The notes under the pieces are model-generated. The model did not search any database. It had not been told where the DNA came from and saw nothing but the letters and a program-made list of their open reading frames with translations. A program made the translations under genes and the position numbers. From positions 372,001-436,000 of the forward strand of contig QANY01008646.1 in the NCBI GenBank assembly GCA_003255025.1: a DNA stretch of 64,000 bases. The letters are read 5' to 3'. This DNA comes from Datisca glomerata. Lineage: Eukaryota; Streptophyta; Magnoliopsida; Cucurbitales; Datiscaceae. Positions 35,150 to 47,370 of the stretch are shown piece by piece. The first letter of the stretch is position 1; every line of letters begins with the position of its first letter.

Positions 35150-35375
35150 AGGACAAGTTTGTCCAGATAAAATGAGGGTGACTTCATCCTCAAATGCTTG
35201 ATCGAGACGAGCACGTCCGCACGAACCCAAGGATGAGTCCTAGCCTTCGACGCATGATCGAGGACGAGCTCGTCCCCATAAAATTAAGGAGGAGCTTCGT
35301 CCTTGAGCGCATGACCAAGGACAGGCTTGTCCCCATGATATCAAGGACGGGCTCAGTCCCATCATAAAGGTCTAA
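35150..35375. repeat. ~65-bp degenerate repeat with ggacgagctcgtcc palindrome
   Basis: Three to four degenerate units carry cgcatgatcgaggacgagct / cgtcccca. A perfect 14-bp palindrome ggacgagctcgtcc lies at 35262-35275. Such arrays commonly precede the LTR of Gypsy elements. Confidence 0.65.
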
Positions 35376-35735
35376 TCATTAAGAGAATGTCCTCGATGAA
35401 ACTAAGGATATATACTGAGAGCCGACAAACTTCACATTCTATCTAAGTTCAAGAATGGGAAAAAAGATACTCATATAAAAGCAGAATCCTAAGCGAGAAA
35501 GTTCCAGCTCCCTATCAAATTCAGCTCCTAGGCCGAGGCATGAACCAAGTCGAAGAATGTCATCAGTGACATCAAGTGCATTTGACCTTGTCATAGCTAT
35601 TCTAGTTGGCTGAATTAACTCCATGAAATATGTATTGACATTCGTTAAGGTACATAACAAGTTCCCAACCTACTCTCCACTTTGCTGTCTTATACCACCT
35701 CGTTGACTTAAGCATGAGAGTTTGGGGGGTTCAAA
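35376..35735 (+). mobile_element. Possible LTR relic of a Gypsy element (solo or truncated)
   Basis: Sequence ending in a tataccacc / ctcgttgacttaagcatgag stretch resembles the R-U5 part of plant Gypsy LTRs, where the motif cgttgacttgagcgt is common. It follows tandem arrays of the type found upstream of 3' LTRs. No partner LTR is in the window. Confidence 0.4.
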
Positions 35736-35781
35736 ATTATCTCAAACCGACTGAACCGAACTGAACCATGTTCACTCGTAC
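35730..35781. mobile_element. Tiny relic of the 12313-12741 MITE family
   Basis: ggggttcaaaattatct at left and gaaccgaactgaaccatgt / gttcactcg at right match the two ends of the 12313 MITE, with almost everything between lost. Confidence 0.5.
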
Positions 35782-35789
35782 TAGGAATA

Positions 35790-36407
35790 AAAAGAAGACC
35801 ATTCCTCACACTCCCTTACGTTTCCCTTTACAAGTGTCGAGAGTGAAGTAATGCATTGTCGACGTAGTCTCATCTCCAAGATTTGACTGTCAACATAACT
35901 TATGGGCCTTTAATTTGTGTAATCTAAAATTAAATGACGATTGAATCGTTAATAATTAAATTGATTACAAATCACTATTGATATATTTAATTGCGCCTGT
36001 AATTTATAGAGTAATTGACGATGCTTTAAGATTGATATGTTCGATATACATATTTTATGGCAAACTAGTGAAAAATGATTTTTGAAGGTATTTCAATTAC
36101 CTCATTATGATTGATCTGCCTTGGTAATTCTAGATTATTTCTCTTCTTAAAAACAATTCAATTACCATGAAAGAATGCAACTATGGATTACTCGTGGACC
36201 ATAACATACGTATTTATAATTCTTAATTTGGATAAGAATTTGTGTAACAATGCTAATTTTATATTTTTACTTGCCAAGACTCTAATTGTGCCGAAACTTT
36301 ATCTTTTGTCAAATCGTAGATTCTACAAAACTCAGAGGCCATACAATTCAAACCACAATCACATAATGTTAATGTGGGGGTTGACTACTGTATCAACTTA
36401 TACTGTC
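35790..36407. other. Intergenic AT-rich DNA, no gene recognised
   Basis: Only short frames (75 codons or fewer), none recognisable. Confidence 0.4.
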
Positions 36408-37668
36408 TAATTGTGTTTGAAAAAAGAAAAAAGTAATTGTAGCAAATGATCAATTTTTAAACATCACTTTAAAAAATAACATTTTTTTTATTTTGAAACA
36501 ATATATATTTTTGATATCACATCATCAATCATTTAATGATAAAAAATAAAGAAACAATGATATCCTTGATTTAGATGTTCGAATTAATTTAATTTATAGT
36601 TTTTTATTAATTTAACATCATTTTATTAAAGGGATTTAATGATTTTTTTATTTCAGCTAAGGTGGTTTAATAGAATCATCTTGTCGCTTGGATATTGGTA
36701 ATCATTCCCTTATTTGGGAATGTGTTTTTTAATTATTTTTCAAATATTTCGATTCTAATATATGTTTTAGCGTTTTCCTAAAATTTAAAATTTATTTTTT
36801 ATTTTTAATATTAATTATCTCTCTATATTTAAGTAATGATATAAATAGTAAATCGATGATATATTTTAAAATATGTGAGTAATGCTTGTAGTTAGGGTTT
36901 AAGTATATTTTGATGGTTGTCATTGAAAGTGATTAGTTTTTGGGAAGATTTGGATACCGGTAATCATTCCTTTTTTTGGAAAATGTCTTTTTCAATTAAT
37001 GTTGTAAATTAAAAAAAATGAATTTTAAATTTTAAAAGAAACCAGTAAAACACATATCAAAACCGAAATATTTAAAAAATAATTGAAAAAGACATTTCCA
37101 AAAAAAGAAATGATTAAAAGTATCTAAATCTTCCCAAAAACCAACCACTTTCAATGACAAACACCAAAATATACTTAAATCCTAACTACAAGCATTACTC
37201 ACATATTTTAAAATATATCATCGATTTATTACTTATATCATTAATTAAATATAGAGACAATTAATGTTGAAAATAAAAAATGAATTTTAAATTTTAAGAA
37301 AACGTTAAAACATATATTAGTATCGAAATATTTGAAAAATAATTAAAAAACACATTCCCAAATAAGGGAATGATTACCAATATCCAAGGGATAAGATGAT
37401 TCTATCAAACCACCTTATCTGAAATAAAAAAATCATTAAATCCCTTTAATAAAATGATGTTAAATTAATAAAAAACTATAAATTAAATTAATCCGAACAT
37501 CTAAATCAAGGATATCATTGTCTCTTTATTTGCTATCATTAAATGATTGATGATATGGAATCAAAAAATATATATTGTTTCAAAGTAAAAAAATGCTATT
37601 TTTTAAAGTGATGTTTAAAAGTTGATCATTTGGTACAATTACTTTTTTCTTTTTTTCAAACACAATTA
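36408..37668. mobile_element. Foldback element: ~590-bp inverted repeat arms, ~80-bp loop
   Basis: The left arm (36408-36997) begins taattgtgtttgaaaaaag. The right arm (about 37081-37668) ends ctttttttcaaacacaatta. The arms pair along their whole length with few mismatches; for example aatcattcccttatttggga at 36700 pairs with tcccaaataagggaatgatt at 37347. Arm subsegments are themselves partly repeated (cattcc...ggaaaatg). No transposase is present, and no target duplication could be fixed. A transcript would fold into a hairpin of about 590 bp. Confidence 0.9.
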
Positions 37669-37863
37669 AATTGACTCCCTATAATTAAGAAGTGTGATAA
37701 GTAGTCAATCAATGATACATTTTATCAGGATAATTGTAAAAATGATCAATTTTATAGCTCAAACTGCAAAGAGGCCTAAAAATTTTTTTTATTGCAAAAA
37801 GGATGGAATAAAGTAAATAATTTATTTACATCTCTGTGATTTTGTAAATAAACTATTTACTTT

Positions 37864-37985
37864 GGTCATTTTTACAAATAAAAAGTTTCTGGTCATTTTT
37901 ACAAATAAAAAGTTTCTGGTCATTTTTACAAATAAAAAGTTTTTGGTCATTTTTACAAATAAAAAGTTTTTGGTCATTTTTATAG
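37864..37985. repeat. 27-bp tandem repeat, 4 full units plus partial
   Basis: Units start at 37864, 37891, 37918, 37945 and 37972; the core is ggtcatttttacaaataaaa plus agtttct. The frame on minus (37822-38016) is a 9-residue repeat peptide and not a gene. Confidence 0.92.
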
Positions 37986-37989
37986 TTTG

Positions 37990-38700
37990 AGTTGAAAAAG
38001 TAACTTTTCCTGTCATTTTTGGTATTTTATATCTACTCGAAAAGTTTTGACTTAAGAAGAGGGAAATTCCAATTGGTTGACTATTATATTATTATCCTTA
38101 ATCATATAACTGTTTGAATCTATTACTATATATTCTTATATTTATTGACTAATTTTAAATTACTCTTAATTTGAAATTAATAATTATAATAACTTACTAT
38201 TTATCTAAAACTTTAGAAAATTCAATGTTTATTAAAGGGTGAACGCCTGGATTAGGCTACTTTAAAGAGAAAAAAAATAGCCAATGTTGGAAAAAAATAA
38301 AAAATAGTCACCCTCAAATGTAAAAAAGAAAATTGACGCAAAAAAACGGACATCCACAAAATTAAGTGCAATATTCAGAAGGTTTTTATAATATATACAG
38401 TATATATGAAATATTTTTACAATATATTTTATATATATGATATATATTATATAAACTTGTGATTATTGGAGCAGTTTTAAACTAGTGGCGTAGAATTTTT
38501 TTGTCACATGATTATTTTTTTATTATGGGACGCGAGTAATATCTATTTTTAATATTCTTCTATATACTTGTAGTTATGATTTTTTATCACGATCTATGTG
38601 TGATTATTCTTTTTATTAAACACTAACTTTAAACTTATCATTGTAGATTGAAAAAAACTTCTGTAAATTTCCCATAAATAAATGAGCTTGCAATTTGACC
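37990..38700. other. Intergenic AT-rich DNA upstream of HRD1
   Basis: No gene or transposon termini were recognised. Base composition shifts to GC-richer at about 38700, marking the approach to the HRD1 promoter and leader. Confidence 0.45.
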
Positions 38701-38939
38701 GGCCTGTTGGCCGGACACGGGCCTAGAGATGTTTGGGAGGCTCGACGAGTTTACGGTCAGGGTCAACTGTCTGCCGGGCTGCACTGGATTGAGGTGAATT
38801 CTGACGACGGGGAGGTGGGTCTACGAAACGCTGTTGTGAGGACGTGGCAGTAGTTGATTGGGTTTACATACATCACATTGTTATTCCCAGTTCGTTCTTC
38901 TCCAGTTTTAAGTTTAAAAACAAATGTATAAAGCATCAT

Positions 38940-39817
38940 AAAGAAAGACAGTGAGAGTGTTTTGCTCACGACGGAGAGGATTTGTTCTGTTCATGCTTAA
39001 GAGGTATATGGAAGTTTCTTAATTTTTTCAATTTGGGTTTTATTTCGGATCATGTGTTATGATCAATTCAGGTAGGGTAGTTGTTTTAGGGCTTGCACTT
39101 GAAGAAGAATGATTGTTTTCGGGCTTGTTTGGATTCTGAGAAACTGAGCGGGAAAGTGAAAGCTTAATACGTCGAGTATCTTTCTCGCGTTTGGTCTTTT
39201 GTTAATCTTCCATTGGATCGAGTGAGAGGTTATTCTGTGTTCTCCAGGTATTACGAGTCCCCTCAATCGTGCGTATGCTAAGTTGTGATTCATTATGTCC
39301 TAGATTATCTCCTTCTTTTGTGAGCTTAAAATATTTTTTGAATCTCTCTCCCTCTCACCCTCTCTTCTTGTTCCATAATCGTCATCCATTTCGATGAAAG
39401 CTGACGAACTTGAAGATTCCGACAGGCACAGTCTCGATTGCTTTTCAGGGGGATTCTTTTTGTTGCTCTGAAACGTTTGAGAACTCGGATTTCCGATTGC
39501 TTTTCTGAACCCAACCTCTGCGGCTTCTCATTTCCTTCATCTTTCAGTGCCTCCATTTTTTATCTGCCAAATCAGGCCTCCTTGGGCTCGAACTGAGGCA
39601 AGTGCTTCAACTGTGCGTCTGTGTATTCTCCTTGCTTCAGCCACACTGTGGTGCAGTGGTGGAGATTTTCCTCGTCTGGGATGCAGGCTCGATCCTGTGC
39701 TTTAAAACTGGGTCACGGTTTAATTTCTAGGTTTAACATGTTCGACATTGCTATTTTCTTTTAGCTTGAGTTCTATTAATTGGTTGAATGGTATTGTTTT
39801 GCAGCGTGTAGTGGAAG
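38940..39817 (+). promoter_or_regulatory. HRD1 5' leader region with a 5'-UTR intron
   Basis: The start codon at 39818 lies just 13 bp after a strong acceptor (attgttttgcag, ending 39804), so an intron interrupts the 5' UTR. CT-rich, gene-like sequence begins near 39320. The donor is undecided (gtatat at 39003 and gtatta at 39248 are candidates), and the transcription start was not located. Confidence 0.55.
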
Positions 39818-42800
39818 ATGATGAAGCTTCATACTTATGCTGGGCTTAGTTTAATTGCGACTTTAGTTGTTATTTACCATGCATTCAACAGTAGAGGCCA
39901 GTTTTACCCGGCTATGGTTTATCTATCAACGTCTAAGATCAGTCTTGCGCTTCTTCTCAATATGGGTTTGGTTATCATGTGTATTTTGTGGCAACTAACC
40001 AAGAAGGTGTTCCTCGGTTCACTTCGTGAAGCGGAGATTGAGAGGCTTAATGAGCAGTCATGGAGGGAATTGATGGAAATACTCTTTGCAATTACTATTT
40101 TCCGGCAAGATTTTTCTGTTTCATTCCTTGCTATGGTGACAGCTCTGTTGTTAGTCAAGGCTTTGCATTGGCTGGCTCAAAAGAGAGTTGAGTACATTGA
40201 GACCACTCCATCAGTGCCCATGTTGTCTCATATTAGGATTGTTTCTTTCTTGGGTTTCCTCTTTGTTCTAGATAGTCTGTTTCTGTACAATTCTATAAGG
40301 ATTCTGATACAGTCACATACGGTTTCAGTTTCGCTCTTCTTTTCATTTGAGTAAGTTGTATATTCTTTCTCTTCTCACTCTTTGAATATGATTGTAAATA
40401 TACACCTGAATGTTGCGTTTCATTCTTTGCGGAAAACTATATTAATGGAGTTTTAGAGTCTCAAGTAGGTTAGCATAAATGCCATTGGTTTTCACTGGCA
40501 CGGTTTTAGTTACTTGGTCTGTTATATTGAAAAACGAAGGATTTTAAGATTTTAAGGTTTCTCACGGCTTATTCAATACCATTGGCCATAATAATAACTT
40601 GTCGATGTTCTTCAAATACTATATTCTTATATAAAAATGTGCTTCAAATACTATAACTGTAGGATGTACATTTTTATATTTAGAAGCTAGGAATATACAT
40701 GTTCTGTAATTTGCCTCCTCCTTTTTATCCTTTTTATTTGGGGATTTTGAGGGGATTGCCTGATGTTATCAATACTTTTGTCCCTTTCTTTCATTGATTT
40801 AGTATATTCTACACTGCAGGTACATGATACTGGCAACAACAACTGTGTCAATATTTGTGAAATATGTTTTCTATGTCAGTGACATGCTTATGGAGGGACA
40901 ATGGGAACAGAAGCCTGTTTACACATTTTACTTGGAACTTATCCGTGACTTGCTTCACTTGTCAATGTATTTGTGTTTCTTCGTTGTGATATTCATGTAA
41001 GCTCTCTCTCTCCATGTGCTCGGATAGAGTTATGATCTTTTTATTTATTGCTTTGAACCATAGTAGTCAATTCTGTTTCGGTGTCCATTTTGATTTTCCG
41101 AAAAAAATGACACGCTTAGGATATTTCGGTGTTTCGGTGCACCGTTTCGGAAAAAAATTTCGGTCATCTAAACTAATATTATAAAATTTATTATATATAA
41201 TATAACTAAGAAAAAAATTGAATCAATAGGTTACATCATGCAAATAATACGTGACTACCATTAAAAATTTAAAATTCAACAGAACATCATATTGATGAGA
41301 TTAAAATTCAACAAAAACATCATATTAAATAGCATGATCGTCATGAAACACACAAATGTTCAACATCACAACTAATTTGCTTGAGTTTCATCATCATCCT
41401 CATTAAACTTTGTAATTCATGAATATCTCCTCCAAACTGATCCCACCATATCTCTGCAAAAGAAACATGTTGAGAATAAATTCAATTATAGGAGCATTTC
41501 GGCTGAAACATACCGAAATTCGACCGGAACAGGCCGAAACTGACCGGAAAATTACAACCCCCTATTTCGTTTCGGTTCTTGCGAGGAACCGAAATGTTTC
41601 GGCCATTTCGGCCGAAACGAAACGAAATTGACAACTAAGCTTTGAACTTGAAAATTTAAAAAGCATATGCACATGGTTTAAATTTGTTAGAGACTAGACT
41701 AGATATGTGTGATTATATGCGTAACTCTTGGAATGTTGGAATTGAAAGGAATGATGAATACACATATGTGCAGCCTTACGGGATGCTACATTAGGTTAGA
41801 CATGTAAAGCTTAGAAGTCCCATATATTAGCTTTGAAGTTTCCTTGCCATTGTGGTTGATTCTGAAGTGGAACATATATTGTAATTGTTTATGTTAATTT
41901 GCTTATCTGCATCGCGTTCCTCATCTTTTCTTTCTTTTGAAACATCCTGTCACTTTGTACCCTTGTACCACTTTCTGACTGATTTTTGAGTTGGCTTTTG
42001 TAGTTACTATGGCGTGCCCTTGCATTTAGTTCGCGAGCTCTATGAGACATTTAGGAATTTTAAGAATCGTGTTGCGGATTATATCCGTTATCGAAAAATC
42101 ACTTCAAACATGAATGATCGTTTTCCAGATGCAACTCCCGATGAACTCAGTGCGTAAGTTCCAAACTAAGATGTTCAACCTTTTACTTTGTCCTACTAGT
42201 ACACTTTTTTTGTATTAGCCTCTAACAGTTTTCTGGGGATGTGCAGAAGTGATGCCACCTGCATTATTTGTCGTGAAGAGATGACAACTGCTAAGAAACT
42301 AATCTGTGGACATCTTTTTCATGTCCACTGCCTTCGCTCCTGGTTGGAGCGACAACATACATGTCCTACATGCAGAGCCCTAGTTGTCCCACCTGAAGGG
42401 ACAAGTGCAGGTGGAGGCCAACATGGATTGCGGTCAAATGCTAATCAACAGGGTAACATTGCAACCTTTGTGAATGAAATTGATTATTCTTTATGAAAGA
42501 TGTTAGATTGTTTGTGAAGATTTTGAATGATAATAGTTATAGTCCTCGTCCTTGCATATTGTAATTTCAGTTAAAATGAGAGCAATATCTTTGCAATAAC
42601 TTTACAACTCCGAGAGAAGAAAGAACAACTAATGGAATGAATCGAAGCAATAAGTGCAATTAATGTCTATGAGAATTGATGATTTTCTAGTTGATTGGAC
42701 AATTCACTTTAAAGGACGTACTGGAAGTAGACCGGTTATGTAATCCTTCGGGTGCAACTGTTGCTCCTCAACTTCCATTAGTAACTCAGAGGCCTGTAAC

Positions 42801-45800
42801 TTCGGCCATGGGGATGCTTATGCTTTTATGCTAAATACTATTGCATGCAGTTGTCATTGTTTTGAAATTTTCTGTAAAATTTTTGTCCTTTTTTCTTTTC
42901 CCCTGCTTAGTTTGGTTTCTTGCATATTCTCTCAAGGTATTGTTGTTGTTGCATTCTTTTATTCAAACTATACACATGAATTGAATGAATCGCTTAACCC
43001 AGCCTATTTTTGATTGGATGGGTTTATTATATATCTTGAGTATTAGATTCATAGTAGTTAGTGATCTCGGCACAATAAATCCTTTCTTCCGTGATGAACT
43101 GTTGGCACCAGTTCGACATTTTGTCTCTGTGGACCGAGGAGAAAGGGGGTTTGGCAGGAAGAGGATTGTAACATGAGAGAAGAATGGCTGTAGGCCCCCT
43201 AAAGGACATTTCAGTGATTGTAACATGGATTGTAACACCGAATTTCACTATTTATCATGAAAAGGACATTTCAGTTACTGTACACTAATGAAAAAATTGA
43301 TACAGAGAACTCGTGCTCTGAAATTTGAATATTGGTGTTCCGCATTTTTAGCTAGTGCATTGGTAAGACTGTTGAAGAGAAAAATGGAGTGCTTTGGAAA
43401 GGTCAAACTGGAGACATAATTTTGTTCTAGTACTTGTAGTAATATGTTTTTATAGGTAAAATAAGGTAACTTAGTTGTGGTGAGCATCACGGTAAACTAC
43501 ATTATGGGCCTTAATTAAATTACTACATTATGGGCCTTAATTAAATTGTTATCTGAATATCGATTGTTGCATCAACAATACCGGGAAGTGCGATAGTGAG
43601 GTTAATGTGGTGCTTACGTTTTGCTTTTGAGTGGTGTAAGTGTGTTGGAAAAACAGGCTTGTTTAAGTAAAGTAAAGTGTGCTTACGTTGGGAATCACAG
43701 TAGATTATGTGAAGGGTGTTGATTATACTGTTATTTCGAATATTAAATTGCATGAAGTTTCCTTATTCTTTTCCTAACTCTTAACTATCATGGAGTCGTG
43801 ATATCGTGATTTTACTGAACGTGTGATTTTGGCTCATTCTTCCAAATCAAATATTTCCAATGTTGTTATGTTATGTGTGCTTGAGATAAATTTGTGAGTT
43901 TGGTTACCTCTGTAGTATTCATATGGTCATCTTTTTAGTCCAAAATAGACAGTGTAGTTGGAAGGTTTGGATATGTTAGGCCTAGTGAGTCCAAATTACA
44001 ATTTTGACTCTCTTTTATGTGATGCTTGTATAGTGAGAGCGGCAATAGGGGTGTGCAAGTGTCCCGAAAAAATCGTCCCATCCCGGAAAACTGTCCCGAA
44101 CTGAGCGGGTCGGGACGGGACGAAAATTTTTGTCCCGTGCGGGACGGGACGCGGGACAAAAGTCCTTTACCGACTTTGTCCCGTCCGGTCCCGATATATA
44201 TATATATATAAACATAATATTTTTTTAATTTTAGCCTTAATTCTTTTTATTTTTAACCTATAATTGATTTCTAACCTTTAGAATTTAGTCTAAATCTCTA
44301 AAAAACTCAATGACAGCCCAAAATCCAAAAAAGAAAAATCAAATTCAGCCCAAAACAGTAAAAAAAAAGGCAAAAAAATGAAGAAAAAATGGGAAAAACC
44401 CGTCCCGAACCCCGTCCCATCCCATCCCACTCGGGATTTCCCCTCTATACGGGGCGGGACGGGACACAAAAAAAGTTCTCCCGTCCCAATCGGGACGGGA
44501 TAGAAAATCCCATAACCCGTTCCGTCCCATGCACACCCCTAATCGGCAATGAAAATTATCTGCTGTTATTAGTTTGTTATCCTGTAAATATTTTGTTGGC
44601 TAATAACATGAGGCTTGGTGTGTATTCAAAGTTGGCTTTTTAGTAAGAAGATGATAAATAGTGCAAATGGTCGTTCCTTTACGTCAGGTGTGTCACATTT
44701 CCAGAATCACTTTTAGACAATTACATAGTATATTAAAAATTTGCTCTTGCTGGCTGTATGATCAAGTTCATTCTTCCTTTGGAAAAATTTAATATGAAGG
44801 TAAAGCATGAAACAAGTTTTTATGGCTGTGATCTATTATGTCTCTTTGATGTGCTAGAGTTCCCAGATTGATTTGGGATATCTTTCTTCAAAATGTGCTG
44901 TTTGTTGTGAGATGGTAATTCACTTTGTTATCAATTTGGCCATATCTACTGCTACAAACTAATATGTGGTTGGCACCCAGGTTTTTTATTCTGTCTAAAC
45001 TGGTGTAAGATGCTCATTTCCTGATTTATTAGATAGGTATGAAATATTGGCATATTTATTGGATAGGTAGAACATTTGGGACTAATATTGACAATTCCTT
45101 ACATGGTTAGGAATTCCAAGTTCAAGAGAACAGGGTTCTGTTGATGGTGCAGCGGCAGGTGATAATTTGAGCCGTCATCAAACCAGACTCCAAGCTGCTG
45201 CTGCTGCTGCTGCCATTTATGAAAAATCCTATGTTTATCCTTCTCCAAGCACACTAGTATGGTATGGACCTCTTAATAAGAGAATGTCTTGGGTTTATTG
45301 GTATATATCTCTCCTGCTATGGATTGCCCCTGTCATTCCTTTTTTGCTGTAGATTGTACTTTGTTGGCAGTAGCTAATGATGTATGTATGTCTTTAAGTT
45401 CTAGAAAGTGGGGGAGTAATACGCAAAATCTCTAGGAAAAAGTTGCTGGAGGGTTCAACTTGGCCAATTTATCACTAGACGTCCTGGCTGCCTTGAGAAT
45501 CAGATTCAACAGAAAGCGGTAGCTTAACAAATACTTTCTCTGCAGGTCCCCTGGATATGCTGCAGTGCCTCAAATTCTAAGACCTTTAGCTGGCTCCCCT
45601 AGCTCAGAATTTAGTGGTGAACAAGCGCCAATCGAACAACCACAGCATTTTGCATTCTCGGGCGGACCTGGAAACTTGTCTATTTCTCAACTCCCCCCCT
45701 GTGTTTTTGTTCCTTTCCAGCTCTCTGGAGCTAATGTAAATCGTGGACTGAAGTTGAGTAGTGATGCAACTGTAGCAGGTTCCCAGGTAGACGCTCAGAA

Positions 45801-46640
45801 AAGATTTCTCGAACACGAGATTGGGGTACATTAAAATTCCTCATTCTAATTAAATCATATATTGCATTGTACTACTTCTCATTCTTATTTGTGATGATAA
45901 TGTTTTTTACATTTCGTTATCGTTTTCACTTTTCAGTGATCCTCAATCTCTCTCTCTCTCACACACACAATCATTTTAGTGCATATAGCTCTTCCGTTAT
46001 GTTTTTAAACTCTGAGGGCTCTATCTATGGTTATTGGTTTAGAAAATCTCTGTTTTTAATTGTAATGCTTGATGTGCACTCAAGCTGGACTCTGGAGAGA
46101 TTTCCCAAATCGACTTCTTTGGGTGGTTTATAAAAATGTAAAGACTAAAGTTTAATCTTATCTGTTTCCAAGGTAATAGAATTAGTGAAGTGCTGCAGTT
46201 GCATACTCCTGTAGGTTTTTCCTTTTGATTGTCATTTCAGGCTGTAAGCTGAGTTTGCATTGCAACTGCATTATATGTGCTGTGAAATATTGAGACCGAT
46301 TACTGTGGTAGGGGTGCTACAAATTTTCAGTATTAAAAAGGACTAGGTTCGCTCGATAAAAAATGAACTAGGTTCGGATTTTCTTGAATAGTGAATCTTC
46401 TTTCGTAGTATATTGTCTTTAAACATTTACGCTGATAAGAGAGTATGCACTTATTAACATTATATGTACAATTTTGTTCGTTAGGTTCTGCAAAATCATC
46501 TTCAACTTCTTCAGAAACCAAATGTGGAGGAAACCGCAAAAGCAGGTGCCAGCACATTTCCGGATGACAAAGGGAAGAGTGTTGCTTCATCTTCATTTGT
46601 TTCTGATTGTGGTCGTCATGGAGAAACCGAAGAAACGTAA
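39818..46640 (+). CDS. HRD1: ERAD E3 ubiquitin ligase HRD1 (RING-H2 membrane protein), 7 coding exons
   Basis: Exons: 39818-40350, 40820-40996, 42004-42153, 42247-42452, 45111-45261, 45546-45825, 46485-46640. Together they make 1,653 nt, 550 codons plus stop, all with GT-AG introns and consistent phases. The product is the ER-membrane ubiquitin ligase of ER-associated degradation. It ubiquitinates misfolded proteins drawn out of the ER. Residues about 1-270 form several hydrophobic membrane spans, starting MMKLHTYAGLSLIATLVVIY, with conserved FLGSLREAEIERLNEQ and FAITIFRQDFSV. Residues 292-329 are a RING-H2 finger: C292, C295, C307, H309, H312, C315, C326, C329. The C-terminal part is low-complexity (seven-Ala run, Pro/Ser-rich) and ends with a conserved FLEHEIGVLQNHLQLLQ helix. 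The start matches the family's Met-Met N-terminus. Introns 2 and 4 carry MITEs. If intron 4 (2.66 kb) were retained, translation would stop at 42496, after the RING. Confidence 0.95.
41059..41638. mobile_element. MITE in HRD1 intron 2 (580 bp, 9-bp TSD)
   Basis: The 9-bp direct repeat gctttgaac flanks it (41050-41058 and 41639-41647). Ends are inverted: tagtagtcaattctgtttcg at left and the complement of cgaaattgacaacta at right. Interior is rich in ttcggtgtttcgg/ccgaaacgaaac. A 9-bp duplication suggests the Mutator superfamily, although the ends are not long; an 8-bp hAT reading is possible. Confidence 0.85.
42839..43560. other. HRD1 intron 4 sequence with short local direct repeats
   Basis: Non-coding. 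aaaggacatttcagt recurs at about 43200 and 43261, and ctacattatgggccttaatt recurs 26 bp apart (43497-43548). No internal gene is visible; the short open frames here are chance. Confidence 0.6.
44046..44541. mobile_element. hAT MITE in HRD1 intron 4, deletion derivative of the 608-4521 family
   Basis: The 496-bp element runs from taggggtgtgcaagtg to catgcacacccct-a, with the target duplication agcggcaa / atcggcaa (44038-44045, 44542-44549; 1 mismatch). Subterminal gtcccgtcccg arrays match the hAT at 608-4521 in inverted orientation. Reading the MITE from its right end, the complement of ctctatacgggg and tttttccc...gttttgggctg line up with 660-750 of the hAT, and its left end lines up with 4380-4521. 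It has lost the whole transposase. Confidence 0.92.
45186..45213 (+). repeat. GCT microsatellite encoding an alanine run in HRD1
   Basis: Six gct codons and one gcc encode seven consecutive alanines in exon 5 (LQAAAAAAAIY), a likely length-polymorphic coding microsatellite. Confidence 0.85.
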
Positions 46641-47265
46641 ACGTAAAACGTGTGCATTACAACCAGATATGTAACAACAATTGTCAGGAAATATACATTG
46701 AGGGGAAAAAACGGTAGTAGATAGTACTAGAACTATTGCATCCGATACAGCTTCTGTCGTGCATCTTTCTACAGAGTATCCAAGTCATGTTGTCATTTTT
46801 CACTCTTAATGTCCTTGCAAATTCATGTTCTCTTTTTTAGCATTAGTCTTTTTGGTCTCGTGTACAATCTGTGTTTGATGGTTATGGGGTATTAATAGTC
46901 TTTTTAACTTTTTTTAGATTATGTTTGGATCTTGGAATTAATAATGAAAAGAAAGAAAAATGTGAAGATTGTTTTTTTGTTGTTTGAAGTCCTTGCAATT
47001 TATAGAGAATGAATTTTATCTTACTATATTAACAATTTCCCTCCATTTTCTTATAAATCCACTTAACTATTTCTCGCATTTTACTGTCTTCCCCATTTTT
47101 AAGATTCAAACTTAGTTTTAATGTTACTCTAATTCGTAAAATAAAACTATATAGTAAAATGTTACAAGTTTGGGAAAATTGCAAGTGAAGCTTATATATA
47201 CTCTCGTTGATTTTTGTTATTTCCTACCATGAAGTTATGTCATTAATGAGTTAAATCTCATCGTT

Positions 47266-47370
47266 TAGGGGTGTGCAGTCATCCTAAGAACTTGTTCCGT
47301 CTTGAACTGAGCAGGACGAGATAGATTTCTCACTCATCTTGGGATGAGATAAGGAAGGGATATGGTAAAA
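47266..47370. mobile_element. Single terminal fragment of the hAT/MITE family
   Basis: taggggtgtgcagtc, then ttccgtcttgaactgagca matches the left end of the 44046 MITE (taggggtgtgcaagt ... aactgagcggg). No opposite end was found downstream, so this is a truncated copy. Confidence 0.7.

Noticed and set aside
36381..37679. 9-bp target duplication (ttgactact / ttgactccc) for the foldback
   Set aside because: Only 7 of 9 bases match and the repeats are not adjacent to the arm ends.
37822..38016. 64-codon minus frame with a 9-residue repeat
   Set aside because: Product of the 27-bp tandem repeat, with no independent coding evidence.
42239..42496. 85-codon standalone RING protein
   Set aside because: This is HRD1 exon 4 with intron sequence at both ends, not a separate gene.
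43027..43248. Minus-strand frames (73-91 codons) in HRD1 intron 4
   Set aside because: Short, no family resemblance, overlapping on both strands, and lying in a defined intron.
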